From NCBI GenBank assembly GCA_900473745.1, contig UCMW01000001.1, positions 1 through 64,000 on the forward strand: a stretch of 64,000 nucleotides of DNA, read 5' to 3'. The stretch comes from Hyphomicrobiales bacterium (GTDB lineage: Bacteria; Pseudomonadota; Alphaproteobacteria; Rhizobiales; Rhizobiaceae). The notes beneath the pieces were generated by a model. That model did not search any database and was not told the DNA's origin. It saw nothing but the letters and a program-made list of their open reading frames with translations. This document shows, piece by piece, positions 28,901 to 40,000 of the stretch (position 1 is its first letter; each line of letters begins with the position of its first letter). The position numbers and the translations under genes were made by a program.

Positions 28901-29032
28901 GGGCCTCGGCCTTCCCGACCCTATCCATCGAAGGTATTGTTTAGGACTTGATTCGTGAACTGCACGAGCGGTCCGCGAATACGGATGTCTTGTCGACGAT
29001 GCGGCACATAATAAGACGAGGACAGACCGAGA

Positions 29033-31615
29033 ATGTCGGTACTTCAACGCGCCCCGCGTCTGCGGGATACGGCCATCATGGCCGGTTTTCCAAGCCTCTG
29101 GCGGCCAACTTCAGATCTGACGACCGCGGGCCTGCGCAAGATAGCACAGCGCCCCGCCGCGGCGATGCGGTGCTTGCTGACCTGTAGCAGCGCGCTCGCG
29201 GGCCTTCTCATTCCGAGCCTCGCACTGGCGCAGACGGCCGCGATGCCGGCGCGTGGCTTCGACAGCATCGACGTGGCGGGCTACGCGGTGCTTCTCGGCA
29301 CGGTTTCGGCCGCCTTAATCTTCGCAACCGTCCTGCTTCGGCAACGCAACAAGCTGGACGGCGAAGTCAGCGAGTTGCGTTCTGCCCACTCCGACAACCA
29401 ACACAAGATCTCCCGTTATGAGACCCTGATCGCCGACCAGAACCGGCGCACAGTGACTTGGGAAGGGCATAACGGCAAGGCGGAGCTCATTGGCCAGTTG
29501 CCCGTCGAAACGGGTGCACCCCAGCATGATCCGGATTTCCTCGCCTTCGGGCGCTGGTTGAAGCCGCAAAGCGCAAGCGATGTGGAGCGCGCGATCGAAG
29601 ACCTTCGCCTGAACGCCAAGTCGTTCGAACTGGCCGTGGAAACACAACGCGGCGAAGTGCTGGATGTTCAGGGCAAGGTCTATGGTGGCCGCGCCTATGC
29701 GCATTTCATCGCGCTCGACAACCTGCGCGCCGAACTCGCCGAGCTCAAGATCGAACGCAACCGCCTGCGCAGCTCGATCGCAACGTTCGAGTCGCTTCTC
29801 GATTCGATCGAACAGCCGGTCTGGCAACGGGACAGCGAGGGTCGGCTCGTCTGGGTGAACCAGGCCTATTGCGATGCCGCCGAAGCCTCCTCGCCACAGC
29901 AGGCGGTGCAGGAAGGCCGCGAAATCCTGGGCACGCTCACCCGAGAGAAGATCAAGGCATCGGCAACGCCGGAATCGCCCTTCCATGACACCGTGTCGAC
30001 GGCCGTGCGCGGCGCACGTACCTTCTTCGATGTGGTGGACGTTCGCGGCCCCACAGGCTCCTGCGGCATGGCGATCGACGTGTCCTCTGCCGAAACTCTG
30101 CGCGAAGAACTGACCAGAACGCTGAAGAGCCATGCCGACACGCTCGACCATCTGGCAACACCCGTCGCGATCTTCGATGCAGAAAGGCGCTTGCAATTCT
30201 ACAATCAGGCCTTCCTGCAACTCTGGGGCCTCGAAGCCAAGTTCCTGGAAAGCCGTCCCGATCATGCCGAATTGCTCGATCGGCTTCGTGCCGCGCACAA
30301 GCTGCCGGAACAGCTGAGCTGGAAGGCGTGGAAGGAAAATTGCCTCTCGGTCTATCGCGCTCTGGAGACACAGACGGATCTCTGGCACCTGCCGAACGGA
30401 CAAACACTTCGTGTGATCGCATCCGCGCATCCGCAAGGCGGGGCGACCTGGGTCTTTGAAAACCTCACCGAGCAGTTCAATCTGGAGACCCGCTACAACA
30501 CGCTGGTCCAGGTGCAGGGCGAAACCATCGACCACCTGTCGGAAGGTGTCGCCGTCTTCGGGCCCGATGGCCGGATCCAGCTTTCCAACCCCGCGTTCCG
30601 CGCGCTCTGGGGCATTACCGAGGCGCAAGCGGCCGTCGGGACCCATATACGCCTGCTCGAGGCCGCCTGCGGGCCGTCCTATGACAAGCCGGACGGCTGG
30701 AAGGCCTTCGGCAAGATGATCACCAGTTTCGAAGACGAGCGGCCGTCGAGCCAGGGTACGCTGGAGCTCTATTCCGGTCTGGTGCTCGACTATGCCGTCA
30801 CCCCGCTGCCGAATGCGCAGACCATGCTCACCTTCGTGAACATTACGGACAGTGTTCGTGCGGAACGGGCACTGAAGGAGAAGAACGAGGCGCTGCAGAA
30901 GGCCGACGAACTGAAGAACGACTTCGTCCAGCACGTCTCCTACGAATTGCGCTCGCCTCTCACCAACATCATCGGCTTCACCGATCTCCTCAAGACGCCG
31001 ACGATCGGCCCGCTCAACGAGCGGCAGGCCGAGTATATCGACCACATCTCGACCTCGTCTTCAGTACTCCTGACCATCGTCAACGACATTCTGGATCTCG
31101 CGACTGTCGATGCCGGCATTATGCAGCTCGACTATTCGGAAATCGACCTGAGCGATCTTCTGGACGATGTCTCGATGCAGATGACCGACCGGTTGCAGGA
31201 AGGTGGCGTGACACTGGAGATCGCGGCGCCCTCTCAACTGGGGCATTTGATCGCTGACCGGCAGCGGCTGAAGCAGATCCTCGTCAAGATCCTGACCAAT
31301 GCCGTCAACTACGCCCCCGAAGGGTCGGTTGTCTCAATGAAGTGCTGGCGGGAAGCGACGGACTTCGCCTTCTCGGTCAGCGACCGCGGCTGCGGCATGA
31401 GCCCCGATCTCGTCACCTCCGCCTTCGACCGCTTCTCGACGAGCGCCAAGGGCGGTAAGCGGAGCGGACCGGGCCTCGGCCTTTCGATCGTCCAGAGCTT
31501 CGTCAATCTGCATCAGGGCGAGGTGAAGATCGAGAGTGAACCAGGCAACGGAACGACGGTTCATTGCCGCATTCCCTCTGCCAGTCCACCGCAGATGATC
31601 GCCGCCGCCGAATGA
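29033..31615 (+). CDS. divL: DivL-type cell-cycle pseudo-histidine kinase
   Basis: An 860-residue PAS-rich protein with two N-terminal hydrophobic segments (about residues 45-66 and 80-102), a coiled coil, three PAS-like regions (about 255-360, 365-480, 500-620) and a kinase core. The H-box reads FVQHVSYELRSPLTNI: Tyr637 occupies the place of the phosphorylated His. That substitution defines DivL, the essential regulator that binds DivK and steers CckA toward CtrA phosphorylation in Caulobacter. The ATPase domain keeps NAVNYA, DRGCGM and GPGLGLSIV. Its stop overlaps the tsaE-amgK start (ATGA). Naming rests on the Tyr and on architecture. Confidence 0.88.
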   Translation: MSVLQRAPRLRDTAIMAGFPSLWRPTSDLTTAGLRKIAQRPAAAMRCLLTCSSALAGLLIPSLALAQTAAMPARGFDSIDVAGYAVLLGTVSAALIFATVLLRQRNKLDGEVSELRSAHSDNQHKISRYETLIADQNRRTVTWEGHNGKAELIGQLPVETGAPQHDPDFLAFGRWLKPQSASDVERAIEDLRLNAKSFELAVETQRGEVLDVQGKVYGGRAYAHFIALDNLRAELAELKIERNRLRSSIATFESLLDSIEQPVWQRDSEGRLVWVNQAYCDAAEASSPQQAVQEGREILGTLTREKIKASATPESPFHDTVSTAVRGARTFFDVVDVRGPTGSCGMAIDVSSAETLREELTRTLKSHADTLDHLATPVAIFDAERRLQFYNQAFLQLWGLEAKFLESRPDHAELLDRLRAAHKLPEQLSWKAWKENCLSVYRALETQTDLWHLPNGQTLRVIASAHPQGGATWVFENLTEQFNLETRYNTLVQVQGETIDHLSEGVAVFGPDGRIQLSNPAFRALWGITEAQAAVGTHIRLLEAACGPSYDKPDGWKAFGKMITSFEDERPSSQGTLELYSGLVLDYAVTPLPNAQTMLTFVNITDSVRAERALKEKNEALQKADELKNDFVQHVSYELRSPLTNIIGFTDLLKTPTIGPLNERQAEYIDHISTSSSVLLTIVNDILDLATVDAGIMQLDYSEIDLSDLLDDVSMQMTDRLQEGGVTLEIAAPSQLGHLIADRQRLKQILVKILTNAVNYAPEGSVVSMKCWREATDFAFSVSDRGCGMSPDLVTSAFDRFSTSAKGGKRSGPGLGLSIVQSFVNLHQGEVKIESEPGNGTTVHCRIPSASPPQMIAAAE

Positions 31616-33141
31616 GCGCAGAGCCCACCTCGCTTGCCATTCACCTCGCCGACGACCGTGCCACCGCACTGTTCGGCGAGGATCTGCTTCTTGCCCTTCA
31701 GATCGGTGATTGCGTCGCACTCTACGGTGATCTCGGTGCCGGCAAATCAACGCTCAGTCGCGCCCTGATCCGTGCGCTGGCGGGGGATCCCGATCTCGAG
31801 GTCCCAAGCCCGACCTTTACGCTGGTTCAAAGCTACGACCTCAAGATCCCCGTTGCGCATTTCGACCTTTACCGGCTTTCCGATGAAAGCGAACTGGACG
31901 AACTTGGGCTGGAGGAGGCTCTGGCCGAGGGCATATGCCTGATCGAATGGCCAATCAAGGCCGGCCGTGCGCTGCCGAAGAACCGGGTCGAACTCCATCT
32001 CGCGTTTGCGCCTGACGGTGGCAGGTCCCTCTCCATCCATGCGCCGGAGGCCAAGCTCTCCAGGCTGCGGCGCGTGATCGAGATCCGGCGCTTTCTCGAT
32101 GGCCATGGGCGCGCGGGCGCCCACAGGCGGCATCTGACGGGTGACGCCTCGAACCGGGCCTATGAGCATGTCTACCCTGCCGACGGAAGTGCACGTCTTG
32201 TTCTGATGGATGCGCCGAAGCGGCCGAACGGTCTTCCGATCCGGGACGGCAAGCCTTATTCACAGCTGGTGCATCTGGCCGAGGACGTACGTCCCTTCGT
32301 GGCAATCGGACGGGCGCTCAGGGAGCGCGGATTTGCAGCACCCGAAGTGCTGGCACAGGACCTTGATGCCGGTATCCTGCTTCTCGAAGATCTCGGTGAA
32401 GACGGTGTACTCGACGGAGAGGGCAAGCCGATCGCGGAGCGCTACCGCGCCAGTGCCGTTTGTCTGGCTACCATTCATGACACGCCGTTCGACAGAGAAA
32501 TCACCATTCCGGGCGGTCATCGGCATAGAATTCCGGATTTCGATCGCGCTGCGATGAAGTTCGAGGTCGAACTGCTGCTCGACTGGCATCTGCCATGGAA
32601 ACGCGGCGGACAGCCGGCGACAGCGGAAGAGCGCTTACGCTATCTCGCCATCTGGGACCAATTGATCGACGAGTTGGCGGGCTCCGACACATCCATCGTC
32701 ATGCGTGACTTTCATTCGCCCAACATCATCTGGCGCGCTGATCGCGAAGGCCATGACCGGGTCGGCCTCATCGACTTCCAGGACGCGATGATCGGCCCCT
32801 CGGCTTATGATCTCGTTTCGCTTGTCCAGGATGCGCGGGTGACCATCGAGCGGCCGCTGATGGATCAGTTGATGGCCGACTATGTTTCGGCACGCGCCAG
32901 GAAAGCGGATTTCAACGAAGCCGCATTCCTGAAAAGCTGGGCGATCATGTCGGCGCAGCGGGCCTGCAAGCTGAACGGGCTCTGGGTGCGGCTGAAGGAT
33001 CGCGACGGCAAGCCGGGCTATATGCGCCATCTTCCCCGCACGCTCTGGCACCTGAGCGTTGCTTTCGAACATCCTGTCCTCGCCCCCTTGCGGAACTGGT
33101 GCATTGAGGCTGGAATCGAGCTTCCCGAATCACCGGCCTGA
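31612..33141 (+). CDS. fusion of TsaE (t6A synthesis ATPase) and AmgK-type sugar kinase
   Basis: A 509-residue two-domain protein. Residues 1-150 are TsaE: P-loop LYGDLGAGKSTLSRAL (about 37-52), PSPTFTLVQSY, HFDLYRL and LIEWP, an ATPase needed for tRNA threonylcarbamoyladenosine. Residues from about 160 are an aminoglycoside-phosphotransferase fold: LTGDASNRAYEHV, the catalytic loop MRDFHSPNIIW and metal motif LIDFQDA, matching AmgK, the anomeric N-acetylmuramate/N-acetylglucosamine kinase. murU follows 4 bases later, supporting the AmgK call, since AmgK and MurU act in succession in peptidoglycan recycling. The fusion itself is known in Rhizobiales annotation; why it exists is unclear. ATG overlaps the divL stop. 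Confidence 0.9.
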   Translation: MSAEPTSLAIHLADDRATALFGEDLLLALQIGDCVALYGDLGAGKSTLSRALIRALAGDPDLEVPSPTFTLVQSYDLKIPVAHFDLYRLSDESELDELGLEEALAEGICLIEWPIKAGRALPKNRVELHLAFAPDGGRSLSIHAPEAKLSRLRRVIEIRRFLDGHGRAGAHRRHLTGDASNRAYEHVYPADGSARLVLMDAPKRPNGLPIRDGKPYSQLVHLAEDVRPFVAIGRALRERGFAAPEVLAQDLDAGILLLEDLGEDGVLDGEGKPIAERYRASAVCLATIHDTPFDREITIPGGHRHRIPDFDRAAMKFEVELLLDWHLPWKRGGQPATAEERLRYLAIWDQLIDELAGSDTSIVMRDFHSPNIIWRADREGHDRVGLIDFQDAMIGPSAYDLVSLVQDARVTIERPLMDQLMADYVSARARKADFNEAAFLKSWAIMSAQRACKLNGLWVRLKDRDGKPGYMRHLPRTLWHLSVAFEHPVLAPLRNWCIEAGIELPESPA

Positions 33142-33145
33142 GCAA

Positions 33146-33880
33146 ATGATCATCAAGCAAGCCATGGTGCTCGCGGCCGGACTCGGTACGCGGATGCGCC
33201 CCATTACAGAGACGATGCCGAAGCCGCTGGTCCCCATCGGCGGAAAGCCGATGATCGACTATGTGCTCGACGCGCTCGTCGATGCCGGTGTCGAGACGGT
33301 CGTCGTCAACGTGCATCACCATGCCGATCAGATGGAGGCTCACCTCGTCACGGAGACGCGGGCCAAGATCCGCATTTCCGACGAACGCGAGCGGTTGATG
33401 GATTCGGGCGGTGGTCTGGCAAAGGGTCTCAAGATGCTCGACCAGGACCAGCCGGCACTCGTGATGAATGCCGATCTCTTCTGGGTCGGGGAACGGGATG
33501 ACGAACCGAGCAATCTTGTCCGCCTGGCGCAGCAGTTCGATCCCTTCCGGATGGACATGGCGATGCTCTGTGTCGAGCAGGAACGGACCACGGGCCATAA
33601 CGGCAAGAACGATTTCTCGATGGCGGATGACGGTCGCCTCAGGCGTTACGTCCCGGACGCGCCGAACCCGGTCGTCTATGCCGGGGCCTTAGCCGTGATG
33701 CCGCATCTTTTCGACGACGCGCCGGATGGTCCCTTCAACCTCAACACCTATTTCGATCGGGCGATTGCCGCCGGTCGGCTGTTCGGCACAGACCTGCATG
33801 GACAGTGGCTGACTGTCGGCACGCCCGATGCGATCGCGCCTGCCGAAGCCGTGGTTGCCCGTTACGGCGGGGGCCGTTGA
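33146..33880 (+). CDS. murU: N-acetylmuramate-1-phosphate uridylyltransferase
   Basis: A 244-residue nucleotidyltransferase with the signature MVLAAGLGTRMRPITETMPKPLVPIGGKPM and the metal site VMNADLFW. It matches MurU, which makes UDP-MurNAc from MurNAc-1-phosphate and UTP, bypassing de novo synthesis and fosfomycin-sensitive MurA. The assignment over a generic mannose- or glucose-1-phosphate enzyme rests on length and on the amgK-like gene directly upstream. ATG 33146 is the natural start; the longer frame overlaps the preceding gene. addB begins one base after its stop. Confidence 0.88.
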   Translation: MIIKQAMVLAAGLGTRMRPITETMPKPLVPIGGKPMIDYVLDALVDAGVETVVVNVHHHADQMEAHLVTETRAKIRISDERERLMDSGGGLAKGLKMLDQDQPALVMNADLFWVGERDDEPSNLVRLAQQFDPFRMDMAMLCVEQERTTGHNGKNDFSMADDGRLRRYVPDAPNPVVYAGALAVMPHLFDDAPDGPFNLNTYFDRAIAAGRLFGTDLHGQWLTVGTPDAIAPAEAVVARYGGGR

Positions 33881-33881
33881 C

Positions 33882-36800
33882 ATGGTAAGCAAGGCGCCGC
33901 GTCTGCTGACGATCCCTCCGGGCCGGCCCTTTCTCAGGACGCTGACGGAAGCGCTGCTCGACGGCCGTCTCACCGACAGCTTTCGCTACGACCCCGCCGA
34001 TCCGCTTTCGCTGGCAGGGGTCACTTTGCTGGTTCCGACTCGACGCGCAGCGCGCGTGCTGCGTTCTGAATTCGTCGACCTGCTTGGCGGCCGCGCGGCG
34101 ATCCTACCCGATATTCGCACACTTGGGGAAACCGAAGACGACAGCGGCTTCTTCGATCTCGATGCACCGCAGCTGATGGATCTCGCTCCGGCGGTGAGCA
34201 GCACGGTCATGCTTCTGGAACTGGCGCGCCTGATCCTCGCTTGGCGCAACCAGCTGCCGGAGATTGTCCGGTCGATCCATTCGGATACGCCGCTCGTCGC
34301 GCCCGCAAGCCCCGCCGACGCCGTCTGGTTGGCCCGGGCGCTGGTCGAGCTGATCGAAGCGGCGGAAACCGAAGGCTGCGACTGGAAGAACCTCGAGAAT
34401 CTGCAATCGGCGGATTTCGGCTCCTGGTGGCAGCTGACGCTCGAGTTTCTGACGATCGCAACGAAGTTCTGGCCGGCACGGCTGCAGGAGCTGGTGCGGT
34501 CGTCGCCGGCACGCCATCGCGACGCGGTGCTGAGGGCGGAAGCGGAGCGATTCCGCAAGCAAGGTGCTTCCGGTCCCGTCATCGTTGCCGGCTCCACCGG
34601 CTCGATCCCGGCAGCAGCCGAACTGATTGCCGCGATTGCCGAGCTCGACCAGGGTGTCGTGGTGCTGCCCGGGCTCGATCTCGACATGCCGGATGAGGAC
34701 TGGGCGAAGCTCAACGATCGCGAGATCTCGGTTATCCGTTTAAGCCCTGCAGTGCGGGGGCATCCGCAATATGGTCTTGCCCATCTGCTGCGGCATATGA
34801 CATTCGAACGTGCTGACGTGCGGGTTCTCGAAACCTCCGATCCGGCGCTTCAGGATCGAGCCGAGTTTCTGTCGCGCGCCATGGCACCCGCCGAGGCAAC
34901 CGACACCTGGAAGGCCTGGCGGCAGGACATCGACGATTCACGCGTGTTCGCGGCATTTCGCGATGTCGCGCTGATCGAGACCGCCAATGAGCGCGAAGAA
35001 GCAACGGCGATTGCAATCGCACTGCGGCTGGGGCTCGAAGAGGTTTCCGATAATCCCGAAAGCCGGGTGGCCCTGATCACGCCCGATCGCGCGTTGGCGC
35101 GCCGTGTGATGTCCGAACTCGCACGGTTCGGGATCGAGGCGGATGATTCGGCGGGTACGCCGATGACCGGAACCCAGGCTGCCATGCTGACGCAGGTGGT
35201 GGCGGAGGCCTGCCTGCGTCCGGGTGACCCCGTGGCAATCGTCTCTCTCATCAAACATCCGCTGGCACGGTTCGGCTTCACGGCCGAAGAGATGCGCAGG
35301 GCGGCAGACGCGCTGGAACGCATCGCGCTGCGTGGAGGCCTGAAGAGCCTCGACCTCGCCGAGATGGAGCCGCTGTTCGCCGAAGGGCTCGACGCGCATC
35401 GGGCGGACCGCCACAAGCCGCAATGGCGCATCTCGATTGCATCAGAAGAAATCGAGCTCGCTCGTCTGCTGGCGAGCCGGGTAACCCAAGCGGTCGAGCC
35501 GCTCGTCTCGTCGGTCATCCGGGCGACCGACGGGCGCGTACTGTCGCAGACATTGACGGTCAGTGACTGGGCCGAGCGCACGGGTCGGGTGCTGGAAGCC
35601 GTCACCGTCGACGAGCGGGGTGACCTTGCCGGTCTCTGGGGCGATGCGGCGGGTGAGGCTCTAGCGCGGCTTCTTGCCGAGGTGCTTGAGACGGACGGGC
35701 AGATCGAGGCTGACGGCCCGCAATGGGTGGACATCCTGACGGCGCTCATGGCCGGCCAGGCGGTCAAGCCACGCGCCATGCGGCATCCGCGCGTCTTCAT
35801 TTTCGGGACGCTCGAAGCGCGCCTGCAGAATGTCGACATGATGGTGATCGGCGGGATGAACGAGGGGAGCTGGCCGAGCCAGACCAAGAACAATCCCTTC
35901 CTCTCACGTGTCATGAAGACGGAAGTCGGGCTTGAGCCGCCGGAACGGCAGATCGGCCAGGTTGCCCATGACTTCCAGATGGCCTGTGGCACGCGGAAAC
36001 TGATCTTCTCGCGCTCGCTGCGACAAGGATCTGCGCCGACGGTTGCGTCGCGCTGGCTCCAGCGCCTGATGGCTCTTGGCGGGCCTGTGCTTGAAGGCGA
36101 GATGCGAAAGCGCGGCCAGATCTACCGCCGCTACGCCGACCTGATCGACGAGGGCGAAAACCAGGCACCGGCACAGCGCCCCGCGCCACGGCCGCGCGCC
36201 GAGCTACAACCCCGCGCCTTCAGCTTTTCCGAGGTCGGGCGCTTCCGGCGCGATCCTTACTCGATCTATGCGAGGCGAATTCTTCGCCTCGATCCCGTTG
36301 AAGCTTTCAACCAGGATCCCGGGGCGGCCGAGCGCGGAACGCTCTACCACCGGATCGTCGAGCGGTTTATCCGAGAGGATCATGACCCTGCCCGGCTGGA
36401 CGCACTCGATATCCTCCATCGGATCACTGACGAGGAGTTTCTGGAGGAAGCCCTGCCGCTGCATATCGACATCGTCTGGCGTCAGCGCTTCTACAGTGTC
36501 GCTTCGGCATTTCTCAGCTGGGAGCGGCAGCGGAGACCGGAGATCAAGCGGTCGCTGACGGAAGTCAGGGGCAATGTACTGCTGCGCCCTGTCGATATTA
36601 CCATCAGCGGGATCGCCGACCGGATCGACATCCGGGGCGGCGGCTTTGCCGACATCATCGACTACAAGACGGGGCTTAACCCCAGCGTCAACCAGGCGCG
36701 CAGCCTGCTGGACCCGCAATTGGCGCTCGAGGCTGCAGCTCTCCTCCAAGGCGCCTTCAAGCCGGCAGGAGACGTCAAACCGCTCAACCTTGTCTATGTC

Positions 36801-37070
36801 CGTCTGCGGCCCGGCGATCGCTTCTCGGCCGACCAGGTGAACAACGAGATGGCGACGCGGGGCGACAGCAAGAAGTCTGCGCTCGAGCTTGCCACGCAAT
36901 CGATCGACGAACTCGGCCGTTTCGTCCAGGCTCTGCACAGCGGCGAGCGCGGTTACGTCTCTCGTCTGATCCCGGCCGAACAGAACGCCTATGGCGGCGA
37001 ATACGACCATCTGGCGCGTGTCGCGGAATGGTCGACGGCGGAAGCCGATGAAGGAGCCGGCGATGAGTGA
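33882..37070 (+). CDS. addB: double-strand break repair protein AddB
   Basis: A 1062-residue AddB subunit of the AddAB helicase-nuclease. The N-terminal helicase-like part (TLLVPTRRAARVLRSEF) has lost a canonical Walker A, as usual in alphaproteobacterial AddB, and the C-terminal nuclease has PD-(D/E)XK residues in FADIIDYKTGLNPS. The central GGMNEGSWP stretch corresponds to a helicase-like motif. It binds Chi-type sites and degrades the 5' strand (family knowledge). It starts one base after murU and overlaps addA by 8 bases. Confidence 0.95.
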   Translation: MVSKAPRLLTIPPGRPFLRTLTEALLDGRLTDSFRYDPADPLSLAGVTLLVPTRRAARVLRSEFVDLLGGRAAILPDIRTLGETEDDSGFFDLDAPQLMDLAPAVSSTVMLLELARLILAWRNQLPEIVRSIHSDTPLVAPASPADAVWLARALVELIEAAETEGCDWKNLENLQSADFGSWWQLTLEFLTIATKFWPARLQELVRSSPARHRDAVLRAEAERFRKQGASGPVIVAGSTGSIPAAAELIAAIAELDQGVVVLPGLDLDMPDEDWAKLNDREISVIRLSPAVRGHPQYGLAHLLRHMTFERADVRVLETSDPALQDRAEFLSRAMAPAEATDTWKAWRQDIDDSRVFAAFRDVALIETANEREEATAIAIALRLGLEEVSDNPESRVALITPDRALARRVMSELARFGIEADDSAGTPMTGTQAAMLTQVVAEACLRPGDPVAIVSLIKHPLARFGFTAEEMRRAADALERIALRGGLKSLDLAEMEPLFAEGLDAHRADRHKPQWRISIASEEIELARLLASRVTQAVEPLVSSVIRATDGRVLSQTLTVSDWAERTGRVLEAVTVDERGDLAGLWGDAAGEALARLLAEVLETDGQIEADGPQWVDILTALMAGQAVKPRAMRHPRVFIFGTLEARLQNVDMMVIGGMNEGSWPSQTKNNPFLSRVMKTEVGLEPPERQIGQVAHDFQMACGTRKLIFSRSLRQGSAPTVASRWLQRLMALGGPVLEGEMRKRGQIYRRYADLIDEGENQAPAQRPAPRPRAELQPRAFSFSEVGRFRRDPYSIYARRILRLDPVEAFNQDPGAAERGTLYHRIVERFIREDHDPARLDALDILHRITDEEFLEEALPLHIDIVWRQRFYSVASAFLSWERQRRPEIKRSLTEVRGNVLLRPVDITISGIADRIDIRGGGFADIIDYKTGLNPSVNQARSLLDPQLALEAAALLQGAFKPAGDVKPLNLVYVRLRPGDRFSADQVNNEMATRGDSKKSALELATQSIDELGRFVQALHSGERGYVSRLIPAEQNAYGGEYDHLARVAEWSTAEADEGAGDE

Positions 37071-40000
37071 TCCGCGCTTTGCCCTGGACGAGCTGCCGAC
37101 CGGCAGCGATCCCACCGTCTGGCTCGGCTGGACGACACTTGCCCAGTCTAAAGCGTCTCATCCCGGCCAGTCGGCCTGGGTGTCGGCCAATGCCGGCTCC
37201 GGCAAGACGCATGTGCTGACGCAGCGGGTGATCCGGCTTCTGCTCGCTGGCGCCCGCCCCTCGTCCATCCTCTGCCTGACGTATACCAAGGCTGCGGCGT
37301 CCGAAATGTCGAACCGCGTCTTCGAGCGGCTGGCGGAATGGGCAACGCTGGATGACCTCGAACTTGCCAAGCGGATTGCGGCCATCGAGCAGAGGGAGCC
37401 GGATCGCGCGACGCTTGCGGCTGCACGGCGGCTCTTTGCCAAAGCGCTGGAAACGCCGGGCGGCCTGAAGATCCAGACGATCCACGCCTTCTGCGAAGCG
37501 CTGCTGCACCAGTTTCCGCTGGAAGCGAATGTCGCGGGACATTTCAACGTGCTCGACGATCGGGCCGCTGTAACAGTTTTGGCGGAAGCGCGGCGATCGC
37601 TGCTGACGGCCACGTCGACGGAGAATGATGCGGCACTCGCCGAAGCCTTCTCGCAGGTCTTGAGCATTGCCGACGAAAGCGGGCTTGAGGGCTTGATTGC
37701 CGATACCGTGGCCAACCGCCATGCCGTCAGGGACTTCCGGCAGCGTGCGGAACGGACGGGTGGGCTTGATGCGACCCTGCGGAAGGGCTTGGGCATCGGT
37801 CCGCTGGAGAGCGAGATCAGTCGCGCCGAGGAATACTGGCCGCTTGCCGGCCTGTCAGGTGGAAATTTCAGCCGCTACATCCAGCTTGCCCTCGAAAAGG
37901 GCGGCGAGAAAGTGCGGGCCGTCGCGGAAGTGCTGGAGCGGGCGCTGGTGGAAGCCGATCCCCTGGAGCGCGTGAAGCTTCTGGACCAGGCTTTCCTGAC
38001 GGCACAGGAGGCGCCCAAGGCCGACAGCTCGCTGATTGCCGCTGCCATGACCAAGGTTGCGCCGGATCTCAAGGATGCCGTGATTGCAGCCCGCGACCAT
38101 GTGGTCGCGATGCGGGACAAGCTGCGGATCTTCCGAATGTACGAGGCGACGCGGTCGGCGCTGACGCTCGCCGTGCGTCTCGATACGGACTACGAGGAGT
38201 TGAAAAAGCGGCGCTCGCAGCTCGATTTCGAGGATCTGATCGTGCGTACCGCGCGGTTGCTGACGCGCGGCGATGTCGGCGCCTGGGTACATTACAAGCT
38301 CGATCAGGGCATCGACCATATACTCGTGGACGAAGCGCAGGATACGAGCCCGGTGCAATGGGATGTCATCCGGTCGCTGCGGGAAGACTTCTTCACCGGA
38401 TTGAGCGCCCGGCCGGGGATCCGCACCTTCTTTGCCGTGGGCGACGAGAAGCAGTCGATCTATTCCTTCCAGGGCGCGCGCCCGGAGCAGTTCTCGCAGG
38501 AAGCGCGTCAGACAGAACGGGCTGTGACCGAGAGTGGTCAGAGCTTCAACACGGTGCGTCTGCCACTGTCCTTCCGCTCGAATCAATCTGTCCTTGCGGC
38601 CGTCGATCAGGTCTTCAGCCTGCCGGAAAACAGCCGGGGCCTTAGCGCCGGCGGCGACCCCGTCATCCACCAGTCAAGCCGCATCGGACATCCGGGAACG
38701 GTCGACGTCTGGGATATGATTGCGGCGGAGAAGCAGGAGAAGGATGAGGACTGGACCGCCCCCTTCGACGCGACGCCGGAAAGCGCCCCCTCTGCGATCC
38801 TTGCACGACGCGTGGCGCATCAGATCAGCCAGATCGTCGGACGCGAGACAATCATCGAGAAGGGCAACAAGCGGCTGATCCGTCCGGGCGACATACTCGT
38901 GCTCGTCCGTAAACGTGATGGCTTCGTCAACGCGCTGACCCGGGCGCTGAAACGCCCCTACAACATCCCGGTCGCTGGTGCGGACCGCCTGAAGCTGACA
39001 AGCCATATTGCCGTGCAGGACATGCTGGCGCTTGGGCGTTTCCTACTGCTGCCGGGAGACGATCTGTCTCTCGCTTCGCTGTTGAAGAGCCCGCTCTTCA
39101 ACCATAGAGAAGACGATTTGATGCAGCTTGCTGCCGAGCGGCCGGAAGCGCAGAGCCTCTGGTCGAGACTTACTGAGCAGGCGCAAACGGACGCTGTGTG
39201 GAAGAAGACCTACGACCGGCTCACCCTGTTTCTCGAACAGGCGCGTGACTACTCCGTCCATGATTTCTATGCCCGCGTGCTCAGCGTTCATGGTGGTCGA
39301 AGGGCCTATCTTGGGCGCCTCGGCTCCGAAGTTAGCGACATCATCGACGAGTTCCTGACCTTTGCCCTCTCCTTCGAGACCAGCGGTTTGCCAGGGCTGC
39401 AGTCTTTTGTCTCCACGCTCGAGATGGAAGCGCCGGAGGTCAAGCGCGAACAGGACAAGGAGCGCAACGAAGTCCGCATCATGACGGTGCATGCCTCGAA
39501 GGGTCTCGAAGCGCCCATCGTGTTCCTGATCGATGGCGGCTCGAAGCCATTCAACTCGAACCATGTGGCGAAGCTCCGGATCATCGCGACGGCTGAAGGT
39601 TTGCCCTTCCCGATCTGGGTCCCGTCGAAGTCGCTTGGCAATTCGATCTCCGCTGCCGACATGGATCGGCGCAAGGATCAAGCCGAGGAGGAATATCGCC
39701 GGCTGCTCTATGTCGCGATGACCCGCGCTGCCGATCGCCTGATCGTGGGCGGCTATCGCGGCGTGCAGGACACGGGCGAGATCTGGCACAAGATGATCGC
39801 GCGGGCTCTCAGTGCCGACGAAACGCGCTGCAAGCCGGTCGAATTCAACGGGCCGGATGGCAGCTGGGCGGGACTGCGCTGGTCTCTCGGCGACGTTGAG
39901 CCTGACCTGCCCGCCAGCGAAGAGAGCGCCGAAAGCGAAGAAAGCCACAGCCTTCCCTCGACTCTCTGGATGCCGCTGCCGCCGCCGGTCACCCTGCCGA

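Noticed and set aside
34104..36189. Several minus-strand frames across addB (152-380 codons).
   Set aside because: Shadows of addB; no motif and no independent signals.
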